DNA of 38,194 nt from JBFGFG01 sp041627475. GTDB lineage: Bacteria; Actinomycetota; Nitriliruptoria; Nitriliruptorales; Nitriliruptoraceae. The stretch lies in contig JBFKQZ010000003.1 of the NCBI GenBank assembly GCA_041627475.1, positions 1 through 38,194 of the forward strand, given 5' to 3'. The translations under genes and the position numbers were made by a program. Of the stretch, positions 1 to 6,599 are shown one piece after another. How positions within the stretch are numbered: position 1 is the stretch's first letter; each line of letters starts with the position of its first letter. The notes under the pieces were generated by a model. It was not told where the DNA came from. It was given only the letters and a program-made list of their open reading frames with translations, and ran no database searches.

Positions 1-210
1 CGAGAGCTCCACGCACGATCCCGACAGCACGGTCCAGCCGTCCGCGGTGGCCCGGTCGGCGAGCTCCCGGACGAAGCGCGTCTTGCCCATCCCTGCATCG
101 CCGGCCACCACGACCATCCCGGGTGACCCGTCGCGGGCGGCCGCGAGGCGTTCCTCCAGCCTCGCCAGCTCGGCGCCCCGCCCGACGAGGGCAGCAGTCT
201 GCACTGCCAT
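1..210 (-). CDS. N-terminal part of a LuxR/AAA-type ATPase regulator (cut by window edge)
   Basis: The reading frame starts with ATG at 210 and runs off the left edge after 70 residues. The visible part begins MAVQTAALVGRGAELARLEE and contains a Walker A loop GDAGMGKT at about residues 42-49, followed by a helix like that after the P-loop of large LuxR (MalT-like) or AAA/BTAD transcriptional regulators. In those families this is the ATPase module that opens the protein, with a helix-turn-helix at the far C-terminus, which is outside the window. A good ribosome site, GGGAGG, lies about 6 nt upstream of the ATG. It could also be an ATPase fused to an adenylate cyclase, since these share the same opening. 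The DNA-binding assignment is inference. Confidence 0.75.
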   Translation of the reverse strand, partial: MAVQTAALVGRGAELARLEERLAAARDGSPGMVVVAGDAGMGKTRFVRELADRATADGWTVLSGSCVELS

Positions 211-278
211 CCGCACCTCCCGGTCGCTGCCGGGAGTCTGCCAGACCGCCACCGCGACGGCGTGGCCGCCGGCAGCTG

Positions 279-467
279 TCAACGAGCGGCCGCGGCCGGT
301 GTGACGTCGACCCAGCCCGTGGGCCGTGCGGTCGACGCGCGGCGGGCGAGGCGGCGAACGGCCAGCAGCAGCCGGCTGGGGCGGCGGGCAGGGACGACTG
401 CGGTGTCGGTCTGCTGGCGGGTCGCCCGGAGGTAGGTGGAGGGTGCGGTGTGGTGGATGCCGGTCAC
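279..467 (-). CDS. Possible small Arg-rich protein, 62 aa
   Basis: A short frame reads from GTG at 467, with GGGAG 7 nt upstream, to TGA at 279. The product is basic, without recognisable domain, signal peptide or membrane segment (begins VTGIHHTAPSTYLRATR). An upstream ATG at 515 in the same frame would give 78 residues but has no clear ribosome site. It lies just upstream of, and on the same strand as, the LuxR/AAA-type regulator. GC-rich DNA gives many chance frames, so this is only a possible gene. If it is not a gene, then 211-651 is a 440-bp non-coding stretch holding repeat elements at 500-597. Confidence 0.3.
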   Translation of the reverse strand: MTGIHHTAPSTYLRATRQQTDTAVVPARRPSRLLLAVRRLARRASTARPTGWVDVTPAAAAR

Positions 468-499
468 GGGGGTCTCCCTGTCTCGTTGGTGCCACCACC

Positions 500-526
500 A
501 TGCGTCTGAGGACACACCTCACGCAT
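500..526. promoter_or_regulatory. Bulged inverted repeat, possible operator
   Basis: ATGCGT (500-505) plus GAGG (508-511) pair with CCTC (517-520) plus ACGCAT (521-526). This gives ten pairs, a 2-nt bulge (CT) and a 5-nt loop ACACA. It lies 33 nt upstream of the GTG of the possible small ORF and next to the direct repeats at 545-596, so it may be part of a regulatory region serving the leftward genes. No regulator can be named. Confidence 0.35.
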
Positions 527-544
527 CGGGGCCACGCCGTAGAT

Positions 545-596
545 GACCCCTCAGATCCGGCTGTCCGTCCTGGCGACCCCTCAGACCGAGCCGTCC
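545..596. repeat. Two direct repeats with 30-bp period
   Basis: GACCCCTCAGA occurs at 545-555 and again at 575-585. The similarity continues (ATCCGGCTGTCC versus CCGAGCCGTCC), giving two imperfect copies of about 22 bp spaced 30 bp, or about three helical turns, apart. Read leftward the core is TCTGAGGGGTC, and a looser relative (GTGAGGTGTGTC) sits inside the dyad at 500-526. Direct repeats on one face of the helix suit a dimeric or oligomeric activator, possibly the LuxR/AAA-type protein encoded at the left edge. That link is inference. Confidence 0.4.
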
Positions 597-651
597 GACG
601 CCCACGCGCCAGCAGATCACCAGCACGCAGTCACGGCACGGCTCGCCCGGG

Positions 652-1809
652 TCAGACGTGCCGGAGGAGGTGGCGGTCGAGCCCTGCCACCGAGGTCTGG
701 CCGGTCAGGGCCATCGTGAGGTCGAACTCGGCCATGAACGAGCGCAGCACGTGGGTGACCCCTGCCTCACCCGCGAGGCCGAGCCCGTAGACCCAGGGGC
801 GTCCGACGAGGCAGGCGCGTGCTCCCAGGCAGACGGCCGTGAAGACGTCGGCGCCCGATCGGATGCCCGAGTCGAACAGCACCGGGACGTCGCCGACGGC
901 GTCCACGACCTCCGGCAGCATCATCAGGGCACCGACGGCGTTGTCGACCTGCCGGCCGCCGTGGTTGGAGACGATGATCCCCTCCACGCCGGCATCGACC
1001 GCCCGGCGTGCGTCGTCGGGGTGCAGGACCCCCTTGACGACGATGGGCAGGTCGGTGACCGAGCGCAGCCAGTCCAGGTCCTCCCAGGTCACGGTGCGAT
1101 CGGCGAACAGCCCGATCCAGCGCAGGATCGCCAGCTGTGGGTTGTCGTCCCAGTCGCCCTCGAGCCCGGCGAGGAACGCCTCGTCCGTGCGGTAGTTCGT
1201 GAGGCCCTCGCCCTGGAGGAACGGGAGGTAGGCCGTCTCGAGGTCGCGCGGCCGCCACGCCAGCATCTTGGTGTCGAGCGTCACGACGATCGCCGAGTAG
1301 CCGGCGGCCTCCGCCCGCTGCACCAGGGACGCGGCCACGTCGCGCTCGCCGGGCCAGTACAGCTGGAACCAGCGGCCGTTGTCGCCGGACGCCTCGGCGA
1401 CGTCCTCGATCGAGTACGACGACACGGTCGACAGCGTGATCGGGACGTCGAGCGCCGCGGCCGCCCGTGCGACCGCGACCTCGGCCTCGTCGTGCACGAT
1501 GCCGAGCACGCCGATCGGTGCCGTGATGATCGGCGAGGGCAGTCGCAGGCCGAGGACCTCGGTCGACGTGTCGCGCTGCTGGACGTCCACCATCGTCCGT
1601 GGGACGACCTTCCAGTGGGAGAAGGCCTCCCGGTTGGCGTCCATGGTCCGCTCGTCACCGGCGCCGCCCGCGACGTAGGCGAAGGCCTCGGGTGACAGGG
1701 CCGCAGCGGCTGCCTCCTCGAGCCCCGCGGAGGTCATCGGCAGGTCGGGGGTCGTGCCGACCATGCCCTGGAGGTAGATCTCGTTCTGGAAGTTCGCGTG
1801 GTCGGTCAC
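652..1809 (-). CDS. FMN-dependent alpha-hydroxy-acid oxidase, lactate 2-monooxygenase-like
   Basis: This 385-residue protein belongs to the FMN-dependent alpha-hydroxy-acid dehydrogenase family, which oxidises L-lactate or related 2-hydroxy acids in the cytoplasm. The opening (FQNEIYLQGMVGTTPDLPM) and the stretch ALSPEAFAYVAGGAGDERT match the mycobacterial lactate 2-monooxygenase type, which makes acetate and CO2 from lactate, better than plain glycolate oxidase. The catalytic segment SNHGGRQVD holds the active-site His (about residue 282) and substrate-binding Arg (about 285). The phosphate-binding segment DSGIRSGADVF follows. I chose GTG at 1809, with GGGAG 8 nt upstream; an in-frame ATG at 1884 would add 25 residues that look unrelated. 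It is monocistronic. Exact substrate is uncertain. Confidence 0.88.
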   Translation of the reverse strand: MTDHANFQNEIYLQGMVGTTPDLPMTSAGLEEAAAAALSPEAFAYVAGGAGDERTMDANREAFSHWKVVPRTMVDVQQRDTSTEVLGLRLPSPIITAPIGVLGIVHDEAEVAVARAAAALDVPITLSTVSSYSIEDVAEASGDNGRWFQLYWPGERDVAASLVQRAEAAGYSAIVVTLDTKMLAWRPRDLETAYLPFLQGEGLTNYRTDEAFLAGLEGDWDDNPQLAILRWIGLFADRTVTWEDLDWLRSVTDLPIVVKGVLHPDDARRAVDAGVEGIIVSNHGGRQVDNAVGALMMLPEVVDAVGDVPVLFDSGIRSGADVFTAVCLGARACLVGRPWVYGLGLAGEAGVTHVLRSFMAEFDLTMALTGQTSVAGLDRHLLRHV

Positions 1810-1841
1810 CGTGGCTCCCGCAGGCTCGTCGACGTCGCGAC

Positions 1842-1847
1842 ACGATA
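1842..1847 (-). promoter_or_regulatory. Possible -10 element for the lactate-monooxygenase-like gene
   Basis: Read on the minus strand the hexamer is TATCGT, matching the TANNNT pattern seen before other genes here. TCGAGC lies 17 nt further upstream as a weak -35. The transcript would begin about 25 nt before the GTG at 1809, leaving room for its GGGAG site. Confidence 0.35.
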
Positions 1848-1923
1848 GGCCGGTCCGGCATGGTGCTCGACAGGGGACCTCCACGGGGGCATGCTCAGGA
1901 CGTCACGGTGCGAGGAGGTGACC

Positions 1924-2325
1924 GTGGCGGCGGCCATCACCGTGTTCGACGACCTCGCGTCGAGGGAGTGCGACGAGGCGCTCCGACGCTGGGTCGCGAG
2001 CGGGGCACGCCTCGGGGACGACCCGGTCCGCTGCCCGGTGACCGACCGCGACGACGCGGCGCGGCAGCGGCTCGACCTCGCCCTGCGGATGCTGCGCCGT
2101 CAGCCGGTCACGCAGTGGTGTCGCAGCGCGGGGGAGGGCGCCGCGGTGGTGCGCAGCTGGCCGCTGCCGGCCCGCGGGCTGGTGCTCCACGACGAGGACG
2201 GCACCGCGACGACGCTCGTGCTCGCGGTCGGTCGACCGCAGGGCCACGCCGACGTGTGGCGCTTCCGCTTCGACGGGCAGCCGTGCGGCGTGCTCGACCG
2301 CGGCCGGGCGCTGCTGGCTACGTGA
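1924..2325 (+). CDS. Hypothetical protein, 133 aa
   Basis: I do not recognise this protein. It starts at GTG 1924 with a strong GAGGAGG site 5 nt upstream; ATG at 1891 in the same frame has no such site. The product begins VAAAITVFDDLASRECDEAL, is soluble and acidic, has a helical first half with several Asp-Arg pairs and a C-terminal half that reads like beta strands (GLVLHDEDGTATTLVLAVG). No signal peptide, membrane helix or metal motif is seen. Its last 8 bp overlap the end of the convergent DMT transporter gene, and it is divergent from the lactate-monooxygenase-like gene. Codon use matches its neighbours, so it is probably a real gene. Confidence 0.65.
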   Translation: MAAAITVFDDLASRECDEALRRWVASGARLGDDPVRCPVTDRDDAARQRLDLALRMLRRQPVTQWCRSAGEGAAVVRSWPLPARGLVLHDEDGTATTLVLAVGRPQGHADVWRFRFDGQPCGVLDRGRALLAT

Positions 2326-3265
2326 CCGGCCGTCGGACCGGTCGCCGCACCGTGGCGACGAACAGGCCGACGAGCACGACCGGGGCGGCGAACCAGTAGG
2401 TGACCGCCGGCAGCTGGTCGAGGAACGCCCACGCCAGCAGGGTCGCGATCAGCGGCTCGGCCAGCACCACGACGCCGACCACCGTCGCCGGGACCGACGA
2501 GAGCAGCGTCGTGAAGATGTTGTGGCCCAGCAGCTGGGGCCCGACGATGATGCCGATGATCCCGAGCCACTGACCGGTCGTGAAGCCCCACAGGGGCGCG
2601 CCGAACGCCCAGCAGAGGACCAGCAGCACCAGCCCGGCAGCGCCGTAGACGACGGTCGCGAACGACGTCGAGTGCACGCGCGAACGGACCTTGCGGGCGA
2701 TCAGGAGGTACCCCGCGACGGTGACCGAGGAGAGGAACGCCATCGCGTCGCCGAAGAGCGCGCGGGGCCCCAGTTCGAGGTCGGCCAGGTCGCCGCCACC
2801 GATCGCGATCGCCCCGACCATCGTGATCATGATCCCGGCCCAGGTCCGGCGGCTCGGGTGCTCGCCGAGGTACCAGATGCCGCCGATGGCGACGAAGACC
2901 CCGGCCATCGTCGCGAGCGTCGCGGCGCTCGCGACCGACGTGTAGGCGATCGAGCCGAGGAACAGCGCGAAGTGGACGGCGAGGAACGCACCGGCGACCA
3001 GCAGGCGGTTGCGGTCGGCCGTCCCGACGGGGTGCGTGCGCCGGGCCCGCAACGCGAAGGGCGCCAAGGCGACGGCGCCGCCAGCGCAGCGCCAGAAGGC
3101 GATCGACAGGCCGAGGCGGCCGTCGCCGCTGTCACCGATGACGTAGGCGGCAAGGACCGACGAGACCGACACCGCGAGCAGGCCGATGGCCAGCAGTGCG
3201 TAGACCCGCGGCCGGGCCATCGGTGCGACGTGGGGGCCGTCGGTCGGGGTGTCGGTGGTGGTCAT
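2318..3265 (-). CDS. EamA/DMT-superfamily membrane transporter
   Basis: A 315-residue integral membrane protein with about ten hydrophobic segments in two repeated halves, the layout of EamA-type drug/metabolite exporters (RhaT/YdcZ class). A typical signature in the first half is LGSIAYTSVASAATLATMAG, and VVGVVVLAEPLIATLLAW is the equivalent in the second half. Such proteins move amino acids, metabolites or drugs across the inner membrane; the substrate cannot be read from sequence. ATG 3265 is the start. It has no ribosome site, but a -10-like TAGCCT ends 8 nt before it, so the mRNA is probably leaderless. It is divergent from an ArsR/DUF2087 regulator across only 53 bp and overlaps the hypothetical gene convergently by 8 bp. 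Confidence 0.88.
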   Translation of the reverse strand: MTTTDTPTDGPHVAPMARPRVYALLAIGLLAVSVSSVLAAYVIGDSGDGRLGLSIAFWRCAGGAVALAPFALRARRTHPVGTADRNRLLVAGAFLAVHFALFLGSIAYTSVASAATLATMAGVFVAIGGIWYLGEHPSRRTWAGIMITMVGAIAIGGGDLADLELGPRALFGDAMAFLSSVTVAGYLLIARKVRSRVHSTSFATVVYGAAGLVLLVLCWAFGAPLWGFTTGQWLGIIGIIVGPQLLGHNIFTTLLSSVPATVVGVVVLAEPLIATLLAWAFLDQLPAVTYWFAAPVVLVGLFVATVRRPVRRPVT

Positions 3266-3273
3266 GGGCGCGC

Positions 3274-3279
3274 AGGCTA
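3274..3279 (-). promoter_or_regulatory. -10 element of leaderless EamA transporter gene
   Basis: TAGCCT on the minus strand ends 8 nt before ATG 3265, so transcription should start at or within a base of the ATG. The region between -10 and ATG has no Shine-Dalgarno sequence. Confidence 0.45.
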
Positions 3280-3318
3280 CGGCCGCGCGGGCCGCCGACG
3301 TGGTCCACACTGTCCGGC

Positions 3319-3870
3319 GTGGACCCCATGGACCTGCTCCGTCTCCTCGTCGAACCCCGCCGACTCGCGGTCGCCGGGGCCCTCGCGGCAGCCGATGCAC
3401 CGCTCGACGGTGCGGCGCTGGCCGACCGCTCGGGGACCGACCTGCGGACGTGCCTCGAGACCGTCGCCGCGCTGGTCGACGCCGGCCTGGCCGCCCGCGG
3501 GCCCGACGGCTACGTGCTCGACGTCGCAGGCTGGCGGGAGGTCGCCGCAGCGGCGGCCGTCGAGCCCGAGCCGCCGGCCGCCCGTATCGGGCACGGCATG
3601 ACCGCCGAGGAGCAGGACGTGCTGGGACGCTGGTTCGAGGGGCACCGCCTCACGGCGCTGCCGTCGGGCCGCACGCAGCGCCTCGTGGTCCTCGAGCGGC
3701 TCGCGCTCGAGTTCGAACCGGGTCGTCGCTACCCGGAGACCGAGGTCAACTCGATCCTCGGCCGGTTCAACCCGGACTGGTCCATGCTGCGGCGGGCGCT
3801 CGTGGACAACGGCTTCCTGGACCGCGCGAACAACCAGTACTGGCGGTCCGGCGGTCGCGTCGCGACCTGA
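3319..3870 (+). CDS. ArsR-like winged-helix regulator with DUF2087 domain
   Basis: The first ~75 residues form a winged-helix resembling ArsR regulators (MDLLRLLVEPRRLAVAGALA, then ALADRSGTDLRTCLETVAAL). The last ~70 residues are a DUF2087 domain: LPSGRTQRLVVLERLALEF, then EVNSILGRFNPDWSMLRRAL and ending DRANNQYWRSGG. This fusion is known from actinobacteria and firmicutes, where its ligand is unknown. Cysteines are few and no ArsR metal site is visible. The start is probably GTG 3319, which a CACACT -10-like hexamer (3306-3311) would make leaderless; ATG 3328 is the alternative. Its divergent placement next to the EamA exporter suggests it may control that gene, which is inference. Confidence 0.8.
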   Translation: MDPMDLLRLLVEPRRLAVAGALAAADAPLDGAALADRSGTDLRTCLETVAALVDAGLAARGPDGYVLDVAGWREVAAAAAVEPEPPAARIGHGMTAEEQDVLGRWFEGHRLTALPSGRTQRLVVLERLALEFEPGRRYPETEVNSILGRFNPDWSMLRRALVDNGFLDRANNQYWRSGGRVAT

Positions 3871-3871
3871 G

Positions 3872-5155
3872 TCAGGCGAGCGACTCCCAGCGGTCCAGCA
3901 CGCGCAGCACGTAGAGCTGCGTCTCGACGATGTCGGGCACCTCGTAGCCGGCGTCGATCACCCGGCCCGGTCCGGCGTTGTAGGCGGCCAGGGCGAGGTC
4001 GATCCGGCCGAACCGCTCGAGCTGGATGCGCAGGTAGCGGGCGCCGCCCTGCAGGTTCTGGACAGGGTCGTACGGATCGACGCCGAGGCCTGCCGCGGTG
4101 CCCGGCATCAGCTGGGTCAGGCCGATCGCGCCGGCGGGGCTGATCGCCGCCTGGTTGAAGGTCGACTCGGTCCACACGAGGGCCGCGAGGAGCCGGCTGT
4201 CGACGCCCGCGCCGGCGGCGGCGGCGTTGATCGCGGGCGCGACCTGCGGGCCGTTGCCCGGCAGCTGGCCGGCCCACGGCGGCGGGGGACCGTCGAAGGG
4301 GATGTCGGCGATCTGCTGCAACCACTGGTCGAGCGTGGCGAGGCGCAGCTCGTCGACGCGCGCGTCCAGCTGGTCGACGAGCGCTGCGCGTGCGGCGGCG
4401 TCCTGCTCGATCGAGCGCAGTGCGGCCCGGCGGTCCTCGCGCACGCGGGCGGCCTCGGCCACCAGCGACGTCTGGGCAGCGACGAGCTCGGCGGCGCGGT
4501 CCCGTGCGGCGTAGGCGGCCGCGGCGCGCTGCTCGACCTGCTGCTGCTGGACCTCGGCGTCGGCGCGCGCCTCGTCGGCTGCGACCGACGCGTCGATCGC
4601 GTCCTCGAGCAGGCGGCGGTCCTCGTCGAGCAGCCGGCGAGAGGCCTGCTGCACGACGGCCACCTCGTGGAGGTCCTCGGCCTGCAGCAGCCCGCCGAAG
4701 AGGACGTCGCTGGCGTCGCGCGAGCCGTACATCCACGTCGCGGCGACCCGCGCCTCCAGGGCACCGCGCGCGGCCAGCCAGGTCTCCTCGGCCTCCGCCT
4801 GCCGGGCGTTCGCGGCGCGCAGCGCGACCTGTGCCTCGGCGACCTCGGCGGTGAGGTCGTCCGCGGTCGTCTGGGCCTCGTCGAGGTCGGCCTCGACGAC
4901 GGCGAGCTGGCCCTGGAGCGTGGCGAGCCGTGCGTCGGCAGCCGCGATCTCCTGCTGGACGGCGTCGATCCGGCGCAGCAGCTCGGCGAGGTCGGCCTCG
5001 GCCCGCGCCAGCTCCTCCTGCGTCTGCTCGAGCTCCTCGACCGGGTCGAGCTCGTCGTCGGTCGTCGCGACGGCAGGCGGCACCGCCACGGTCGCGCTGA
5101 GCGCGGCCGCGAGCAGCAGGGCGCTGCGAGGGCGACGGGGACGGACGCTGATCAC
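3872..5155 (-). CDS. Secreted coiled-coil lytic transglycosylase (SLT domain)
   Basis: This 427-residue exported protein probably cleaves peptidoglycan glycan strands. Residues 1-30 are a signal peptide (basic start, then ALLLAAALSATVAVPPAVA). Residues ~35-285 are Ala/Glu/Gln-rich coiled coil interrupted by a short hinge (TWMYGSRDASDVLFGG), like the PcsB/RipA-type N-terminal domain of cell-division hydrolases. Residues ~310-425 are a Slt-type transglycosylase domain: WTESTFN supplies catalytic Glu330, followed by SPAGAIGLTQLMPGTA and the AYNAGPGRV motif. The start is GTG 5155; its GAGCAG upstream sits unusually close, so translation initiation is not clear. It follows the sigma factor gene by 83 bp on the same strand but a hairpin lies between them. 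Confidence 0.87.
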   Translation of the reverse strand: MISVRPRRPRSALLLAAALSATVAVPPAVATTDDELDPVEELEQTQEELARAEADLAELLRRIDAVQQEIAAADARLATLQGQLAVVEADLDEAQTTADDLTAEVAEAQVALRAANARQAEAEETWLAARGALEARVAATWMYGSRDASDVLFGGLLQAEDLHEVAVVQQASRRLLDEDRRLLEDAIDASVAADEARADAEVQQQQVEQRAAAAYAARDRAAELVAAQTSLVAEAARVREDRRAALRSIEQDAAARAALVDQLDARVDELRLATLDQWLQQIADIPFDGPPPPWAGQLPGNGPQVAPAINAAAAGAGVDSRLLAALVWTESTFNQAAISPAGAIGLTQLMPGTAAGLGVDPYDPVQNLQGGARYLRIQLERFGRIDLALAAYNAGPGRVIDAGYEVPDIVETQLYVLRVLDRWESLA

Positions 5156-5215
5156 CTGCTCACTGGTCGGCTCCGCGCACAGTCTGCCCGATCCTGCGCA
5201 CGAACGGCGGACGTC

Positions 5216-5233
5216 CGCGGCCGATCGGCCGCG
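5216..5233. terminator. 18-bp perfect palindrome, probable terminator after the sigma factor gene
   Basis: CGCGGCCGATCGGCCGCG is fully self-complementary and can fold as a 7-bp stem with a GATC loop. It begins 5 nt beyond the stop codon of the sigma factor gene and lies upstream of the lytic transglycosylase gene. No T-tract follows, as is usual for actinobacterial terminators. A DNA-binding role is also possible. Confidence 0.45.
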
Positions 5234-5238
5234 AGGTC

Positions 5239-6486
5239 TCAGCTGCGGCGGGCCGCGTCGACCATGCGCAGGACGTTGTCGGAGAGCCCGTCGAGGCGGC
5301 CGGCGACGCTCGGGTGGCGCAGCTTCGCGAGGGTCTGCTTCTCGATCTGCCGGATCCGCTCACGCGTGACGCCGTGGCGTTCGCCGATGTCCTCCAGCGT
5401 GTGGCAGGTCCCGTCGAGCAGGCCGTAGCGCAGCATGAGCACGTCGCGCTCCCGCTCCTCGAGCTCCTCGAGGGCCGCGTCGATCTCGACGCGGATCATC
5501 GACTCGCCCGCGGCGTCGCCCGGGTCCATGGCCTCGTCGTCGGCCACGAGGTCGCCGAGCGTCGCGTCGCCGTCCTCGCCCACGGGCGTGTCCAGCGACG
5601 AGATCGGTCGGCTCGCGCGCTTGAGCTCGCGGACGCGTTCCTCGGTCAGCCCGAGCATCTCGCCGACGATCGCCTCGGTCGGCTCGTCGCCGGTGGTCTG
5701 CAGGAGCTCGAGCTCGGCGCGACGGATCTTGGCGACCATCTCGTGCACGTGCACGGGCAGCCTGACGGTGCGCGCCTTGTTGGCGGTCCCGCGCGTCAGG
5801 GCCTGGCGGATCCACCACGTCGCGTAGGTCGAGAACTTGTAGCCGCGCGTGTGGTCGAACTTCTCCACCCCACGGATCAGGCCGAGGTTGCCCTCCTGGA
5901 TCAACTCCAGCATGGACAACCCGCGACCGAGGAAGCGCTTGGCGACGGACACGACCAGCCGCAGGTTCGCCTCGATCATGTGCTCGTGCGCGCGCTGCCC
6001 GTCGAGCTGGATCCGGCGCAGACGCGCCCGTTCCGTGGGCGACAACCGGTCGGCCTGGCGCAGCCGTGCGTGCGCCTCCATGCCGGCCTGCCGGCGCTTG
6101 GAGAGGTCGACCTCCTCCTCGGCGGTGAGCAGGTCGACCCGCCCGATGCCGTTGAGGTACTGCCGGACCGAGTCGGTGGAGAGCGACAACGGCGTCGGCG
6201 CCGGGGGAGCATCCCCGGCGCCGTCCTCGATCACCATCAGCCCGCCGTCGCGTGCGGCGCCGCTGACGCGGTCGACCCAGGCGTCTGCGTCCTCGTCGTC
6301 GATCAGCGGGTCGTGCAGCTCGTGCAGCTCGCTGGCGAGCACGTAGCCCCGCCCCAGCGCCCGCTGCAGCAGCTCCCGTAGTCCCTCCCGGTCGGGCAGG
6401 TCGGTGCCTGCCCGTGCGGCGGCCAGCACCGTGGTGACGGCCCCCGCCTCCGTGGTTGACGTTGCGTCGAGCACGTCACTGTTCAC
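5239..6486 (-). CDS. RNA polymerase sigma factor, sigma-70 RpoD/SigA family
   Basis: This is a 415-residue sigma-70 protein that directs RNA polymerase to promoters. Region 1.2 is seen at DSVRQYLNGIGRVDLLTAEE. Region 2 is NLRLVVSVAKRFLGRGLSML, then LIQEGNLGLIRGVEKFDHTR and GYKFSTYATWWIRQALTR (core binding and -10 recognition). Region 3 includes ARTVRLPVHVHEM, and region 4 ends with VTRERIRQIEKQTLAKLRHP (-35 recognition). The first ~110 residues are acidic and unlike the long Lys/Ala-rich extension of actinobacterial principal sigma factors, so it may be a group 2 (SigB/HrdA-like) factor rather than the housekeeping one. The start is GTG 6486 with AAGGGGA upstream. No anti-sigma factor gene is adjacent. 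Confidence 0.93.
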   Translation of the reverse strand: MNSDVLDATSTTEAGAVTTVLAAARAGTDLPDREGLRELLQRALGRGYVLASELHELHDPLIDDEDADAWVDRVSGAARDGGLMVIEDGAGDAPPAPTPLSLSTDSVRQYLNGIGRVDLLTAEEEVDLSKRRQAGMEAHARLRQADRLSPTERARLRRIQLDGQRAHEHMIEANLRLVVSVAKRFLGRGLSMLELIQEGNLGLIRGVEKFDHTRGYKFSTYATWWIRQALTRGTANKARTVRLPVHVHEMVAKIRRAELELLQTTGDEPTEAIVGEMLGLTEERVRELKRASRPISSLDTPVGEDGDATLGDLVADDEAMDPGDAAGESMIRVEIDAALEELEERERDVLMLRYGLLDGTCHTLEDIGERHGVTRERIRQIEKQTLAKLRHPSVAGRLDGLSDNVLRMVDAARRS

Positions 6487-6517
6487 GTGGAGTGGTCCCC
6501 TTGTTGCCCCGCGTTGG

Positions 6518-6547
6518 ACGTTATCAACATGTATCGAGAGCGTCGAG
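6518..6547 (-). promoter_or_regulatory. Probable promoter of the sigma factor gene
   Basis: On the minus strand CTCGAC (6547-6542) and TAACGT (6523-6518) are separated by 18 bp. They lie in the only distinctly AT-rich patch of this part of the window. Transcription would start near 6510, giving a leader of about 24 nt with the AAGGGGA ribosome site. Confidence 0.45.
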
Positions 6548-6556
6548 GGTTGATTT

Positions 6557-6575
6557 CGTTGCGATTCGTGCAACG
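6557..6575. terminator. Inverted repeat between ABC-F and sigma factor genes
   Basis: CGTTGC (6557-6562) and GCAACG (6570-6575) are perfect complements around a 7-nt loop. The hairpin is 25-43 nt beyond the ABC-F stop codon and just upstream of the proposed sigma promoter. It may terminate the ABC-F transcript or be an operator for the sigma gene. No U-tract follows on the minus strand. Confidence 0.35.
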
Positions 6576-6599
6576 TCCGGTGACGGGGCCGCGACCTCC

